A stretch of 64,000 nucleotides of DNA from Acidicapsa acidisoli (GTDB lineage: Bacteria > Acidobacteriota > Terriglobia > Terriglobales > Acidobacteriaceae): contig NZ_JAGSYI010000003.1 of NCBI RefSeq assembly GCF_025685625.1, positions 124,001-188,000 of the forward strand, in the 5' to 3' direction. Below are positions 43,629 through 53,267 of this stretch, one piece after another (positions within the stretch are counted from its first letter, which is position 1; each line of letters starts with the position of its first letter). The notes beneath the pieces were generated by a model, which did no database searches, was not told the origin of the DNA, and saw nothing but the letters and a program-made list of their open reading frames with translations. A program made the position numbers and the translations under genes.

Positions 43629-45212
43629 TCAAAGAGTTTTCAGGAATGCGATGAGCGCTCGGCGGTCCTGTTCGGACAAATCCAATCCAAAGGGATGGCC
43701 CTTGACCGGATAGCTCTTGGCGCCATAAGGTTTGAATCCTGTCGGCTCATAATTGTCATCCAGGCGTTTGGGATCGAACCAATCTTCGAGAGACGCGCAC
43801 CAGCCGCTGTGGCCGAACATGCTGCGGTACCAGACTCCCTTCAGCGACGGCACCTTGTAATAGCCTGTACCTCGTCTCGTCTTTAAGGTCATATTTGGAT
43901 CTGTGCCGACCGAGAAAGGTGCGATGTCGAACTGTTGCCGCGCCTCAGGAGGCACACGGAAGCCTTCAGCCGGAGTGAGCTTGTTGTTGGTGTAAAGAGG
44001 AGGTGTGTGACAGGTACCACACCCTTCGGTCTCAAAGATCTTCTTACCGCGACGGGCGAGTGCATCGAACTTGTTTGGATTGGGTGGCGGTTCGAGAGCG
44101 TACAGGTACATCGCCAAGGCATAAAGCTGCTCGTCACTATATCTGCCGCCAACGGCGATCGGATCGCCGGGTTCCGGACGCTTCGTCGAGTAGTGAAAAT
44201 CGGCGGGCACAAATCCATCGTAGGATGCAAGATCGTCCGCGCCCTGATTTAATGCCGCGTAGCGCATCAGATCCGCGATCGAACCGTGCTGCTGCAGTCC
44301 GGTGTGATCCAGGTAGCGGCGATCTTTCACGCCAATCAGGTCCGGGATCTGGAGGGGGTCGAACAGGCCGCTTTGATGTCGAGCTGTGACCTCCGCAAGC
44401 ATTGCCGCGTGCGCCGCGATCAACTGATCCGTGGTCATGCTGTCTATTTGCGCCGATGGATCAGGCTTTAGCCATGGAGCTGCGAACAAAGAATGGTCCA
44501 GGTGTCGAAGGTCGGCGTCAGCCTTCCGGGCATCATCGGGATTGGCCAACCTACTGCGGAAGAGCCACGCTTTGCTTTTCTCAAACGGGAAGTTCCCCTG
44601 GACACCCTCCAATACGCTTCCCTCCGGCATGACGCGCGTGTGGCAAAAGCCGCAGGCAAAATCGCCGAGTTCGACTTCGCCCTTCTTTCGAATGACATAT
44701 CGGACAAACGGCACGGTCCCATCTTTGGCACCAGGAACTCCGGTCGCTTGATACCATTTTGGATTTCGCACGTCGTCCATGCTGACGATCCGGTGCGTTG
44801 TGTAATAGATCGGCGTATTGAAGACGATTCGTCCGGCCGCGATCCAGTCTTCCCTGGAGCTGAGATTGGGCTTGTAAGCCGATTCGTCCCACAGGACCTC
44901 GGGATCCTGTTGCCTGAGCCACTCCATATAATTCGGTGGTTCATGCCCCGGAGCGTAGACCGGGTAGCTCTTGTAAATAGGGCGAACGGGAATCCGATAG
45001 TAGTAGTCGGAGGATATGTGCCTGGGCGACCCCATGGGGTTCGCCAGCGGCACTTCCAGCGTGGCAATCGCTTCATCATCCCACACCCGCGGAATCGACG
45101 GTTCAAAACGGGAGCGTTTCTCCTGGGCAGGAGCGTGGAGAAAGACCCAGAACGTAGCCACACTCACGATCGAGAGATATGCGAGTTTCGTCTTCAGGAT
45201 TGATCTGCTCAT
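43629..45212 (-). CDS. Dihaem cytochrome c peroxidase-like protein
   Basis: This 527-residue exported protein has a signal-anchor (LAYLSIVSVATFWVFLHAPA). Two class-I haem motifs are present, CGFCHT (about residue 190) and CGTCHT (about 400), as in MauG/cytochrome c peroxidase relatives. The terminal part (FGHSGWCASLEDWFD, FGLDLSEQDRRALIAFLKTL) is typical of this group. It probably transfers electrons in the periplasm, to peroxide or in methylamine-type cofactor chemistry. ATG 45212 follows CGGAGG; the longer frame up to 45380 would overlap the next gene's promoter region and has no ribosome site. Confidence 0.85.
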   Translation of the reverse strand: MSRSILKTKLAYLSIVSVATFWVFLHAPAQEKRSRFEPSIPRVWDDEAIATLEVPLANPMGSPRHISSDYYYRIPVRPIYKSYPVYAPGHEPPNYMEWLRQQDPEVLWDESAYKPNLSSREDWIAAGRIVFNTPIYYTTHRIVSMDDVRNPKWYQATGVPGAKDGTVPFVRYVIRKKGEVELGDFACGFCHTRVMPEGSVLEGVQGNFPFEKSKAWLFRSRLANPDDARKADADLRHLDHSLFAAPWLKPDPSAQIDSMTTDQLIAAHAAMLAEVTARHQSGLFDPLQIPDLIGVKDRRYLDHTGLQQHGSIADLMRYAALNQGADDLASYDGFVPADFHYSTKRPEPGDPIAVGGRYSDEQLYALAMYLYALEPPPNPNKFDALARRGKKIFETEGCGTCHTPPLYTNNKLTPAEGFRVPPEARQQFDIAPFSVGTDPNMTLKTRRGTGYYKVPSLKGVWYRSMFGHSGWCASLEDWFDPKRLDDNYEPTGFKPYGAKSYPVKGHPFGLDLSEQDRRALIAFLKTL

Positions 45213-45391
45213 GAATGCCTCCGGGAAGCCGTCACTCGGATTGAGGGGTCCGCGATGACACATGCAGGCACATCTTCGTATCCCGTTGATTCTTTGGGCA
45301 ATGGAGATTCCCTGTAGAAACCTGTATTTTTCCTTTATCACTTGATTGGGGTACGTTCGAATCCAGACGTGCCGGGTCACCGGAGGGAGCG

Positions 45392-47515
45392 ATGGAAGTT
45401 CAACCGAAATCCGGCGTTCTGCAGTTTGGAGAATTCGAACTCGACGTCCGGAACTACCGGCTGCGCCGGTCGGAGGAAGAGTTGAAGCTCGAGCGTATCC
45501 CCATGGAGCTTCTGATCCTGCTGGCCAGCCGGCCGGGCGACCTGATCAGGCGCGAGGAGATCGTTCAAAAACTTTGGGGAGATGACATCAACGTCGACAC
45601 CGAGAATGCGATCAACACCGCCGTCCGAAAGATCAGGCAGGTGCTGGGAGATGATTCATCGAACCCCCGATTCGTGCAGACTATCAGCAAGCGGGGGTAC
45701 CGGTTTCTTGCGCAGGCAACACAACCAGCATCGCCGGCCCAGCCGCCGGCACCGGCCTTGAAGGCGATCCGAGTGACACGGGCCTGGCAGTTCCTCGCCG
45801 GCACCGCAGCTCTGTTTTGCATCAGCCTTGTCTTTTGGAGTCTTATTCGATCCGGGCAGGTAATGCAGGTTTCCCACTATCAGCCAATCACGCACGACGG
45901 TGAGCCGAAGCAAGGGCCACTGTTGTCGGACGGCGTTCGGATCTATTTCGTCTCCGGGACCATGAATCAGCGCCGGATCTCCGAGATTTCGATAAATGGA
46001 GGGGAACTGTCAACTCTCGCCAGCAGGCTTGAGTCTCCTCGACTCCTGGATCTCTCGCCGAATAAAGGCGAGTTGCTGGTGACCTCCTTCGGGCCTCATC
46101 CCGATCTTTCCATTGGAGAAGGAAAAGGTTTGAAGGAGTCGATGTTGTGGAGCATTTCGTTGCCTTCCGGAACCGCAAGACGCGTTGGTGACGCGATAGC
46201 GGATGCAGCCGCCTTCAGTCCTGACGGCCAGAAGATCGCTATTGGCTGGAACGATGGCCTGTCCCTGGTTAACAGCGACGGCACCAATCAAAGAACACTG
46301 ACGCGACTGCCTGGAGCCATTTCAGCGATCCGGTGGTCGCCGGACGGAAGGCGACTGCGCATGACAGTGATGAGCGCAACGACGCTGCATACGTCGTTGT
46401 GGGAAGTTGCCGCAAACGGGACATCCCCGCATGAAGTCCTGGGCGGATCGAATCCATCTCCCGCTGAATGCTGCGGCCTATGGAGTCCGGATGGCCGGTG
46501 GTACATCTTTCAATCCACGCGCGACGGCAAGACGGACATATGGGTTCTCCCCGAGTCTTCGGGACTGATCGGGCGCAGGACCCACTCGCCGAGTCAGCTT
46601 ACTGCCGGACAGATCAATTCTCTCGCTCCGGAGATGAGCCCCGATGGAAGCAGGCTGTTCATCATTGGCCAGCAACTTCGCGGAGAGCTGGACAGATACG
46701 ATGCCCGATTGAAACAGTTCGTGCCGTATCTAAACGGCATATCGGCCGAATTCCTTGACTTTTCTCGAGACGGAAAGTGGCTTGCCTATGTCAGCTTTCC
46801 GGATCACTTGCTTTGGCGCTGCGACGTTCACGGGGAACAGTGCCTCCAGCTCACACAACCTGCCATGCAACCGGCTGCGCCGCGTTGGTCTCCGGACTCA
46901 ACAAGGCTTGCATTTTTCGATACATCGCCGGGAAAGCCTTTCAAATTATTCGTTGTGCCTGCAAATGGCGGGTCGCCAGCGGCAGTGGTCGACCAGCCTT
47001 GGAACGAAATCGATCCCAACTGGTCCCCGGATGGACACACTCTTGTCTTCAGCCACTTTCACACGTTCGACCGGCAGCCAGAACTGGGTATCTATTCCAT
47101 CGATCTCGACACGCACCGGCTCATCAAGCTCCCCAGATCGGATGGGCTCTGGATGCCACGGTGGTCGCCGGACGGGGCCTTCATCCTGGCGAGATCGGCT
47201 GACTCTCTCTCGCTGCTGATGTTCAACAAGCACACACAAAAATGGAATGTGCTCGCCGATGGCGAAAGCTTCGGCTACGCCAACTGGTCTTCCGACGGCA
47301 AATTCGTCTACGTGCTCAAACGAGGAAACGAACCGGCCATCGAACGCATTCGGATATCCGACGGAAAGACCGAGATAGTAGCTAGCCTCGCTGGTGTAAG
47401 GCAAACTGGGTTCCGAGGGGCCATTTGGACAGGGCTCGCGCCAAATGATGATCCCTTGATCCTGCGCGACACCGGTAGCGAGGAACTCTATTCTCTCGAC
47501 ACGACCGTTCACTGA
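45392..47515 (+). CDS. Winged-helix/TM/TolB-propeller regulator
   Basis: This 707-residue one-component regulator has an OmpR/CadC-type winged helix (residues 8-108: FGEFELDVRNYRLRRSEEEL, then ENAINTAVRKIRQVLGDD and ISKRGYRFLA). A Pro-rich linker and one transmembrane helix follow (about 130-150), then a periplasmic WD40/PD40 propeller (blades such as SPDGQKIAIGWNDG, WSPDGRWYIFQSTRDGKTDI). This fusion is common in Acidobacteriota. The sensor propeller may bind a peptide or cell-wall piece and signal to the DNA-binding domain. Its targets are unknown; the divergent cytochrome peroxidase gene is the nearest candidate. Confidence 0.9.
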   Translation: MEVQPKSGVLQFGEFELDVRNYRLRRSEEELKLERIPMELLILLASRPGDLIRREEIVQKLWGDDINVDTENAINTAVRKIRQVLGDDSSNPRFVQTISKRGYRFLAQATQPASPAQPPAPALKAIRVTRAWQFLAGTAALFCISLVFWSLIRSGQVMQVSHYQPITHDGEPKQGPLLSDGVRIYFVSGTMNQRRISEISINGGELSTLASRLESPRLLDLSPNKGELLVTSFGPHPDLSIGEGKGLKESMLWSISLPSGTARRVGDAIADAAAFSPDGQKIAIGWNDGLSLVNSDGTNQRTLTRLPGAISAIRWSPDGRRLRMTVMSATTLHTSLWEVAANGTSPHEVLGGSNPSPAECCGLWSPDGRWYIFQSTRDGKTDIWVLPESSGLIGRRTHSPSQLTAGQINSLAPEMSPDGSRLFIIGQQLRGELDRYDARLKQFVPYLNGISAEFLDFSRDGKWLAYVSFPDHLLWRCDVHGEQCLQLTQPAMQPAAPRWSPDSTRLAFFDTSPGKPFKLFVVPANGGSPAAVVDQPWNEIDPNWSPDGHTLVFSHFHTFDRQPELGIYSIDLDTHRLIKLPRSDGLWMPRWSPDGAFILARSADSLSLLMFNKHTQKWNVLADGESFGYANWSSDGKFVYVLKRGNEPAIERIRISDGKTEIVASLAGVRQTGFRGAIWTGLAPNDDPLILRDTGSEELYSLDTTVH

Positions 47516-47618
47516 ATTGTGGACGAAATCGAATTAGAGGCAAAACGAAGGTCATCGAGCACGCACTTCCGACTCTGCGGATTATGGAAAAGTGGTAAAT
47601 CTCTAGTGCAAATCGCCG

Positions 47619-47657
47619 ATTCACGTTTCCAGCCGATTCGGGTCTGGAAACGCGAAT
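47619..47657. terminator. Long imperfect hairpin after the propeller regulator
   Basis: A 14-base stem with one mismatch (ATTC-A-CGTTTCCAG against CTGGAAACG-C-GAAT) closes an 11-base loop, about 100 bases after the stop codon. No T-tract follows. Confidence 0.4.
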
Positions 47658-47719
47658 TGCCCTGTTCCCGCCAATCCACGCGCGGAATCGGTGCAGATCC
47701 GTAAAAATCTAGCTGCGGC

Positions 47720-47748
47720 TTGACAATTTCCATTGATACCTGTTTACT
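47720..47748 (+). promoter_or_regulatory. Housekeeping-type promoter of the second PadR/ADOP pair
   Basis: TTGACA (47720-47725) is a perfect -35 box. Seventeen bases later TTTACT (47743-47748) matches the -10 consensus at four of six positions. The start codon at 47766 would leave a leader of about 10 bases. Confidence 0.6.
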
Positions 47749-47765
47749 CTAGGCTTGTAGCAAAC

Positions 47766-48122
47766 ATGCCTATGGCCAACAGCGGTACTCGCGATTTGTT
47801 TCCTGGGGCGCTCGAGATGATGATTCTCGAGTCGCTTCGACGTCAACCGGCGCACGGATATGCGCTGGTACAGCATATTCAACAGCGATCGAAGAACCTG
47901 TTGCAGGTGGAAGAGGGATCGCTATATCCGGCACTTCAAAGGCTTCTGAAAGCAAAGCAAGTCAAAGCCGAATGGGGTGTTTCCTCCACCAACCGACGGG
48001 TGAGAACCTATCAGATCACTGCATCCGGCCTTCGCCATCTGGAGCAGCAGATTTCCACTTTTGAACGCATGTTCGAGGGCATTACGCTTGTCCTCAACCC
48101 GGGTAAATCGCCAGCCTTTTAA
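47766..48122 (+). CDS. PadR-family transcriptional repressor
   Basis: This 118-residue PadR protein reads RDLFPGALEMMILESLRRQP, AHGYALVQHIQQRSKNLLQV, EEGSLYPALQRLLKAKQVKA and a C-terminal helix. It starts just behind a strong -35/-10 pair; a second ATG six bases later is possible. It ends 12 bases before the permease gene. It should repress this two-gene operon. It is not a close copy of the first PadR at 2436. Confidence 0.9.
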   Translation: MPMANSGTRDLFPGALEMMILESLRRQPAHGYALVQHIQQRSKNLLQVEEGSLYPALQRLLKAKQVKAEWGVSSTNRRVRTYQITASGLRHLEQQISTFERMFEGITLVLNPGKSPAF

Positions 48123-48134
48123 CTGGGGGCTCAC

Positions 48135-50819
48135 ATGCAATGGACCTCAAAGTTTCAAGTTTTCGGTAAATCTCGTCGCCACAAAGCTCTTGACGACCTC
48201 TCCGATGAGATGCGGCTCCATATTGAGGAACGTGTGGAACAGTTGCAGCGTGAGGGCTTAACCGTTAAGGAGGCTGAACGACAGGCGCGTATCGCTTTTG
48301 GCAATGTGGCGCTGGTGCAAGAGCGCAGTCGGGACGTATGGCACTGGCCCACGCTGGAGTCGATCTGGAGCGACGCACGGTTAGCGATGCGCCAGTTGCG
48401 GCGATCTCCGGGATTCACCGGTGCAGCGATCTTGACGCTGGCTCTGGCGATCGGCGCAAACGCTGTGGTCTTCAGCATTTTGAATGCATTTTTGCTGCGG
48501 CCTTTGAACGTGGCGCATCCGGAAAGGCTTTACCAGCTTCAGCATGGTGACGAAGCGTCAGCGTACCAGTCCTATCCCGACTATCTCGATTTGCGCGATC
48601 GCAATCGCAGCTTCGATAACTTGATGGCATACACAGTCGATGAAGTGGGGCTGGAGTCCGGCGGAGATCCAACCGAAGTTTGGGTGGAAGAAGCTACCGG
48701 GAATTACTTTGACGGGTTAGGACTGAAGCCCTACCTGGGGCACTTCTTCCATGCAGAGGATGAGCATGGAGCCGGAAGCGCACCGGACATCGTGTTGAGC
48801 TACGAGTATTGGCATACACACTTCCAGGATGATCGAAGCATAGTAGGCCGCGTAGTGCGGCTGAACAGGCATCCGTTCACGATTCTGGGCGTGGCTCCGA
48901 AGGATTTTAACGGTACGTTGCTGTTTTTCAATCCGGCGATGTGGGTGCCCCTGATCGAACATCCGGCACTTGGAGCCGCCGACAATCATGATTTGGAGAC
49001 GCGCGGATCTCGCTGGATCTTCGAAACGATGGGAGAACTGAAACCGGCTGTGACAACGGCGCAGGCGACTGCTGATTTAAATGCGATCGGAGCCCAGCTG
49101 GAAAAGGCTTACCCCAAGGACGAGAGCAAGATGACGTTTAAGCTGGCTTCTCCAACCCTTTACGGCGACTATCTGGGTGGGCCAGTGAAGGCTTTCATGT
49201 CCGGACTGATGCTGCTGACCTCGCTGATTTTACTGGCGGCATGCGCGAACCTGGGCAGTCTGTTTGCCGCTCGGGCCGCGGATCGCTCGCGGGAGGTTGC
49301 CCTGCGGTTAGCGCTGGGCGCCACGCGAAGACGCATCCTGAGGGGCCTGTTTACCGAGGCGATCTTGATTTCGATCGTCGGCGGCTGTGTCGGCGTACTT
49401 GGAAGCGTGGCGCTGCTGAGGATGATGAGCGCCTGGCGGCCGTTCCCAAACTGGCCGATTCATCTGGCGGTAAATCCGGACAGTAAGGTGTACCTGATCG
49501 CGTTGCTGCTGGCGTTGGTGAGCGGGTTGCTCTTCGGTGCGGTTCCCGTGCGCCAGGTGCTGCGGACCAATCCTTACGAGACCGTGAAAGCGAGTTCAAG
49601 CGGCCGTGGGGGCAGGGGCGTGAATCTGCGCGAAGTGCTGCTCGTGGCGCAGATTGCGATTTGTGCGGTGCTGGTTACGTCTTCTCTGGTGGCAGTTCGG
49701 GGGCTGATCTATTCGCTGCACGCGCATCTGGGATTTGACACCGAGAACACCATGCTGGCGGAGACAGACCTGAGCATGGCCGGCTACGGCGAAGATCGAG
49801 CTTCGGCGATGCAGAAGGAAATGATCCACGCGATGGAGAGTATTCCGGGGGTAGAGGCAGTGGGACTGGCCGATACTGTTCCCTTCGAGACGGGTGCGAG
49901 CGATACGACTGTGTTTGCCGACAACACCACAGACCTGCGACCGAAGAACGCAACCGCGCACCCTGTAATCTTTCATGTTGCACCTGGGTACTTTCGCGCT
50001 GCGGGCACCGCCTTGCTGTCGGGTCGCGACTTCACCTGGCAGGATGACAAAAGTGCGCCGCAGGTTGCGGTGGTCAACAGCGAGTTCGCGCGCAGGCTGT
50101 TCGGGTCTGTCTCCGGCGCCCTCGGCCGATTTTACAAGACGAAAGACGGAAAGCGGATGCAGGTGGTGGGCGTCACGGAAGATGGCAAGTATGACCACCT
50201 TTCAGAAGACCCAAGCGCAGCAGTCTTCGTTTCCATCCTGCAGTCTCCGGTCGTAGCGACGACCCTGGTGGTTCGCGCTCGCTCACATCAAGGCAGCGCG
50301 AACAACACTGCGTTTGATGTTGATTCCTTAGCTGACGCGATGCGAAGCAAGCTGCGGCAACTGGATGCAGGGATGCCCGTGATCATTCAGACCCGGACCG
50401 CGTCGATCCAGGTGAGTATGTTCGCCCCTCGCATGGCGACGGTAGCCTTGGGCGTCTTAGGGATCATGGGCGCCATGCTGTCAATCACTGGAATCTTCGG
50501 CATGGCGGCCTACTCAGTGAGCAGGCGACTGAAGGAGTTGGGAATTCGGGTCGCCCTCGGCGCCCAGCACTGGGAAGTGCTGCAGGCTGCACTGGGGCGA
50601 GCGGTGAAACTGCTGGCGATTGGTTCGGTTGCGGGTCTGGTGCTGGGACTCTTCGCGACGCGTGTGCTGGCGTTCATTGTGTTCCAGGCAACGCCGCGCG
50701 ATCCGCTGGTGCTGGCTGGAGTGGTACTGGCGATGGGGCTGGTGGGATTGGTTGCGACATGGATTCCGGCGCAACGTGCGCTGTCGGTGAATCCACTGGT
50801 TCTGCTCCGGGAAGAATAG
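48135..50819 (+). CDS. ADOP-family ABC transporter permease (second copy)
   Basis: This 894-residue ADOP permease has a prefix domain with LDDLSDEMRLHIEERVEQLQ, a first helix ending LALAIGANAVVFSILNAFLL, a MacB-like core, an FtsX block (about 355-475: LMLLTSLILLAACANLGSLF), a second core, and a C-terminal FtsX block ending PAQRALSVNPLVLLREE. It has the same architecture as the protein at 2780, but the sequences have diverged strongly, so this is not a recent duplication. No ATPase gene is adjacent. Confidence 0.9.
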   Translation: MQWTSKFQVFGKSRRHKALDDLSDEMRLHIEERVEQLQREGLTVKEAERQARIAFGNVALVQERSRDVWHWPTLESIWSDARLAMRQLRRSPGFTGAAILTLALAIGANAVVFSILNAFLLRPLNVAHPERLYQLQHGDEASAYQSYPDYLDLRDRNRSFDNLMAYTVDEVGLESGGDPTEVWVEEATGNYFDGLGLKPYLGHFFHAEDEHGAGSAPDIVLSYEYWHTHFQDDRSIVGRVVRLNRHPFTILGVAPKDFNGTLLFFNPAMWVPLIEHPALGAADNHDLETRGSRWIFETMGELKPAVTTAQATADLNAIGAQLEKAYPKDESKMTFKLASPTLYGDYLGGPVKAFMSGLMLLTSLILLAACANLGSLFAARAADRSREVALRLALGATRRRILRGLFTEAILISIVGGCVGVLGSVALLRMMSAWRPFPNWPIHLAVNPDSKVYLIALLLALVSGLLFGAVPVRQVLRTNPYETVKASSSGRGGRGVNLREVLLVAQIAICAVLVTSSLVAVRGLIYSLHAHLGFDTENTMLAETDLSMAGYGEDRASAMQKEMIHAMESIPGVEAVGLADTVPFETGASDTTVFADNTTDLRPKNATAHPVIFHVAPGYFRAAGTALLSGRDFTWQDDKSAPQVAVVNSEFARRLFGSVSGALGRFYKTKDGKRMQVVGVTEDGKYDHLSEDPSAAVFVSILQSPVVATTLVVRARSHQGSANNTAFDVDSLADAMRSKLRQLDAGMPVIIQTRTASIQVSMFAPRMATVALGVLGIMGAMLSITGIFGMAAYSVSRRLKELGIRVALGAQHWEVLQAALGRAVKLLAIGSVAGLVLGLFATRVLAFIVFQATPRDPLVLAGVVLAMGLVGLVATWIPAQRALSVNPLVLLREE

Positions 50820-50935
50820 ACCAATTCATCTCAAATTCGACACTGAGCCTGTTGCATGCCACACTGACACTCCATCAGTTGGTGCATAATCGCCAAGTCA
50901 CTCACCAACGATGGCAGCGAATTCACGTGTCTGTA

Positions 50936-50984
50936 TAGTCGCCAACATGGACACTTGCCGGTTATACGGCGACTTGCTGAAGAC
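50936..50984 (+). repeat. Dispersed repeat unit with AGTCGCC/GGCGACT ends
   Basis: This intergenic stretch combines TAGTCGCCA (shared with 38520 and 54892) and the 28-base string shared with 42591. AGTCGCC and GGCGACT form an inverted pair about 25 bases apart. The rest of 50820-51539 holds no gene I can support. Confidence 0.4.
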
Positions 50985-51539
50985 GCGACGGCACAGAATT
51001 TCTAGCGGAGGATGCGGACTGATACCTGGGAGAAGTGCAACTTTTCAATTCGAGCTGCCGACCATGATTCCCAGTGGCAGCTGATTGCCACCCTGAACAT
51101 GTGATTCGCAAACAATATCGGTTTTCTCATTGGCGGTTCTTTCACATCGTCAGCACAACACGAAACTCCGCGGTGCCGTTCATCATGCGAGCGCTGTTTC
51201 AGCAGCTCTTTCCAGTGGATAGGTTTCGATCATGGCGCTTACCCCGCGCGGTGCCGCAAAGCGAGGGTGTAACCCGAATCCGTCGGCGTACCCCTGCCCA
51301 TCCTTCGATTGTCTTTCCGCCCCTGGACTAAGTGTCAATCGATACCAACGTCTTGGCCGATACCATAGTCCAATTGATTTCATCCCCATGTTTTGGTTTC
51401 ATTTCCTAGTAGCAGCCTTAGCTCGTGCTGGCTCGCATCTGTCACGCGGTGCCGCGGATCAGAATTGCAAGTGAATGTGTGCGAAATCCAATCTAATGAG
51501 CGGTAGAAATCTCTAGAACTGACTGTAGGAGTATCGAAT

Positions 51540-53243
51540 ATGCCCACTTCATCGCAATCCCATACCGAAAATGTAGCACGCATGGTTTCACTCTCAGGCT
51601 TCGATCTGATCAATACTCCGCGGCTCAACAAAGGCACTGCCTTTACCGGTGAGGAGCGCGATGTCTTTTCCTTGCACGGACTATTACCGCCGCATGAGGG
51701 CACGCTTGAAGAACAGCTTGAGCGGCGCATGCAGGCGCTTGACACCGAGGCAACGCCGTTTACCAAATACGCATTCCTGCGTGATCTCCAGGACATCAAC
51801 GAAACGCTTTTCTATGCATTGGTCGTGGGCAACGTGGAAAAGTTGCTGCCGCTCGTCTACACGCCTACGGTTGGCGAGGGCTGCCAACGGTTCAGCGAAA
51901 TCTGGAGAAAGCCGCGCGGCTTGTTCATCAGCTATCCCAACAAAGACCGTATTCCGCAGATTCTGAGCCACTCGCGCTACGATGAGATCCGCTGCATCGT
52001 GGTCAGCGACGGTGAGCGTATTCTCGGGCTCGGCGATCAAGGGGCAGGGGGAATGGGCATTCCCATCGGAAAGATGGCGCTGTATACGGCGCTGGGTGGA
52101 ATTCATCCCGAGCACTGCCTGCCCATCCTTCTCGACGTCGGCACAGATAACGAGGAACGGTTGAAGAGCCCGATCTATATTGGCTGGAGGAGCCACCGCG
52201 TGCGTGGCCAGCAGTATGACGACTTCGTCGATGCCTTCGTGCAGGCCGTCAAGGCGCGTTGGCCTCATGTGCTTCTGCAGTGGGAGGACTTTGCTGGCAA
52301 CAATGCCGCGCGGCTCCTGGCGCGCTATCGCAATCAGCTTTGCACCTTCAACGATGATATCCAGGGAACCGCGGCCATAGCGACGGCGACGCTGATCTCC
52401 GCCATCAACGTCACCGGAGTTCCACTCGAAAAGCAGAAAATTGTGGTCTTCGGCTTCGGTAGCGCAGGCCTCGGCATCACCGAGTTGCTGACGCAGTTCA
52501 TTGAGGACCGTGGCCTCGGAAAAGACCAGGCGCGGGCTTGCTTTTATGGAATCGATCAATACGGTCTCATCACCGGGCGCCGAGCAAACGTGAATGCAGA
52601 GCAGCTGCCTTACGCGCGCAACGAAGAGGAAGTGCAGAGTTGGCGGCAACCCAATGGAGAGATCACATTGATTGACGTGATTCGCCACGTGCAGCCCACC
52701 GTGCTGATCGGCGTCTCAGGACAGGCTGGTGCCTTTACTGAAGAAGCTGTGCGCGAAATGGCCAAGCATGTTGAGCGACCGGTGATCTTTCCACTCTCCA
52801 ACCCTACATCGCGCAGTGAAGCCACTCCACAAAACCTGATGGACTGGACCGAAGGACGGGCGTTGGTCGGTACGGGCAGTCCGTTTGAGCCAGTGAATGT
52901 AGGCGGACGGCGAGTCCCTGTCGCGCAAACCAACAACTCCTACATCTTTCCTGGACTTGCCCTGGGAATCGTCGCCTCCCGGGCGAGGCATGTCACCGAC
53001 ACTATGGTCAAAGCCGCGGCGACGGAACTGGTGCGGCATCTGCCGACGCAGGAGAATAAGTCAGGGAGCCTATTGCCGCCTCTGTCGGACGCGCGAACAC
53101 TCGGCAAGCTCATCGGCGAAGCGGTCGGCAGGCAAGCCATCCTCGACGGCGAGGCGCAGGTAACCAGCGACGAGGAACTTACGCGCGGGATCAAGGCCAA
53201 CATTTGGGAGCCGGTGTACGAACATTACGTGCGCGAATCTTAA
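51540..53243 (+). CDS. maeA: NAD-dependent malic enzyme
   Basis: This 567-residue protein of the large malic-enzyme family oxidatively decarboxylates malate to pyruvate with NAD. Visible motifs include the tyrosine region VYTPTVGEGCQRFSEIWRKP, the metal/NAD segment GERILGLGDQGAGGMGIPIG, the signature FNDDIQGTAAIATATLISAI, and the Rossmann motif VVFGFGSAGLGITELL. Length equals the SfcA type (about 565). The start follows TAGGAG. Fumarase lies 24 bases downstream, so fumarate can be converted via malate to pyruvate by one transcript. Confidence 0.95.
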   Translation: MPTSSQSHTENVARMVSLSGFDLINTPRLNKGTAFTGEERDVFSLHGLLPPHEGTLEEQLERRMQALDTEATPFTKYAFLRDLQDINETLFYALVVGNVEKLLPLVYTPTVGEGCQRFSEIWRKPRGLFISYPNKDRIPQILSHSRYDEIRCIVVSDGERILGLGDQGAGGMGIPIGKMALYTALGGIHPEHCLPILLDVGTDNEERLKSPIYIGWRSHRVRGQQYDDFVDAFVQAVKARWPHVLLQWEDFAGNNAARLLARYRNQLCTFNDDIQGTAAIATATLISAINVTGVPLEKQKIVVFGFGSAGLGITELLTQFIEDRGLGKDQARACFYGIDQYGLITGRRANVNAEQLPYARNEEEVQSWRQPNGEITLIDVIRHVQPTVLIGVSGQAGAFTEEAVREMAKHVERPVIFPLSNPTSRSEATPQNLMDWTEGRALVGTGSPFEPVNVGGRRVPVAQTNNSYIFPGLALGIVASRARHVTDTMVKAAATELVRHLPTQENKSGSLLPPLSDARTLGKLIGEAVGRQAILDGEAQVTSDEELTRGIKANIWEPVYEHYVRES

Positions 53244-53267
53244 ACAGGCAGTAGGAGAACCGGCGAT

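Noticed and set aside
2436-50819. The two PadR/ADOP pairs as a recent duplication
   Set aside because: The architecture is the same but the proteins have diverged strongly; such pairs are numerous in Acidobacteriota genomes, so this is ordinary for the group.
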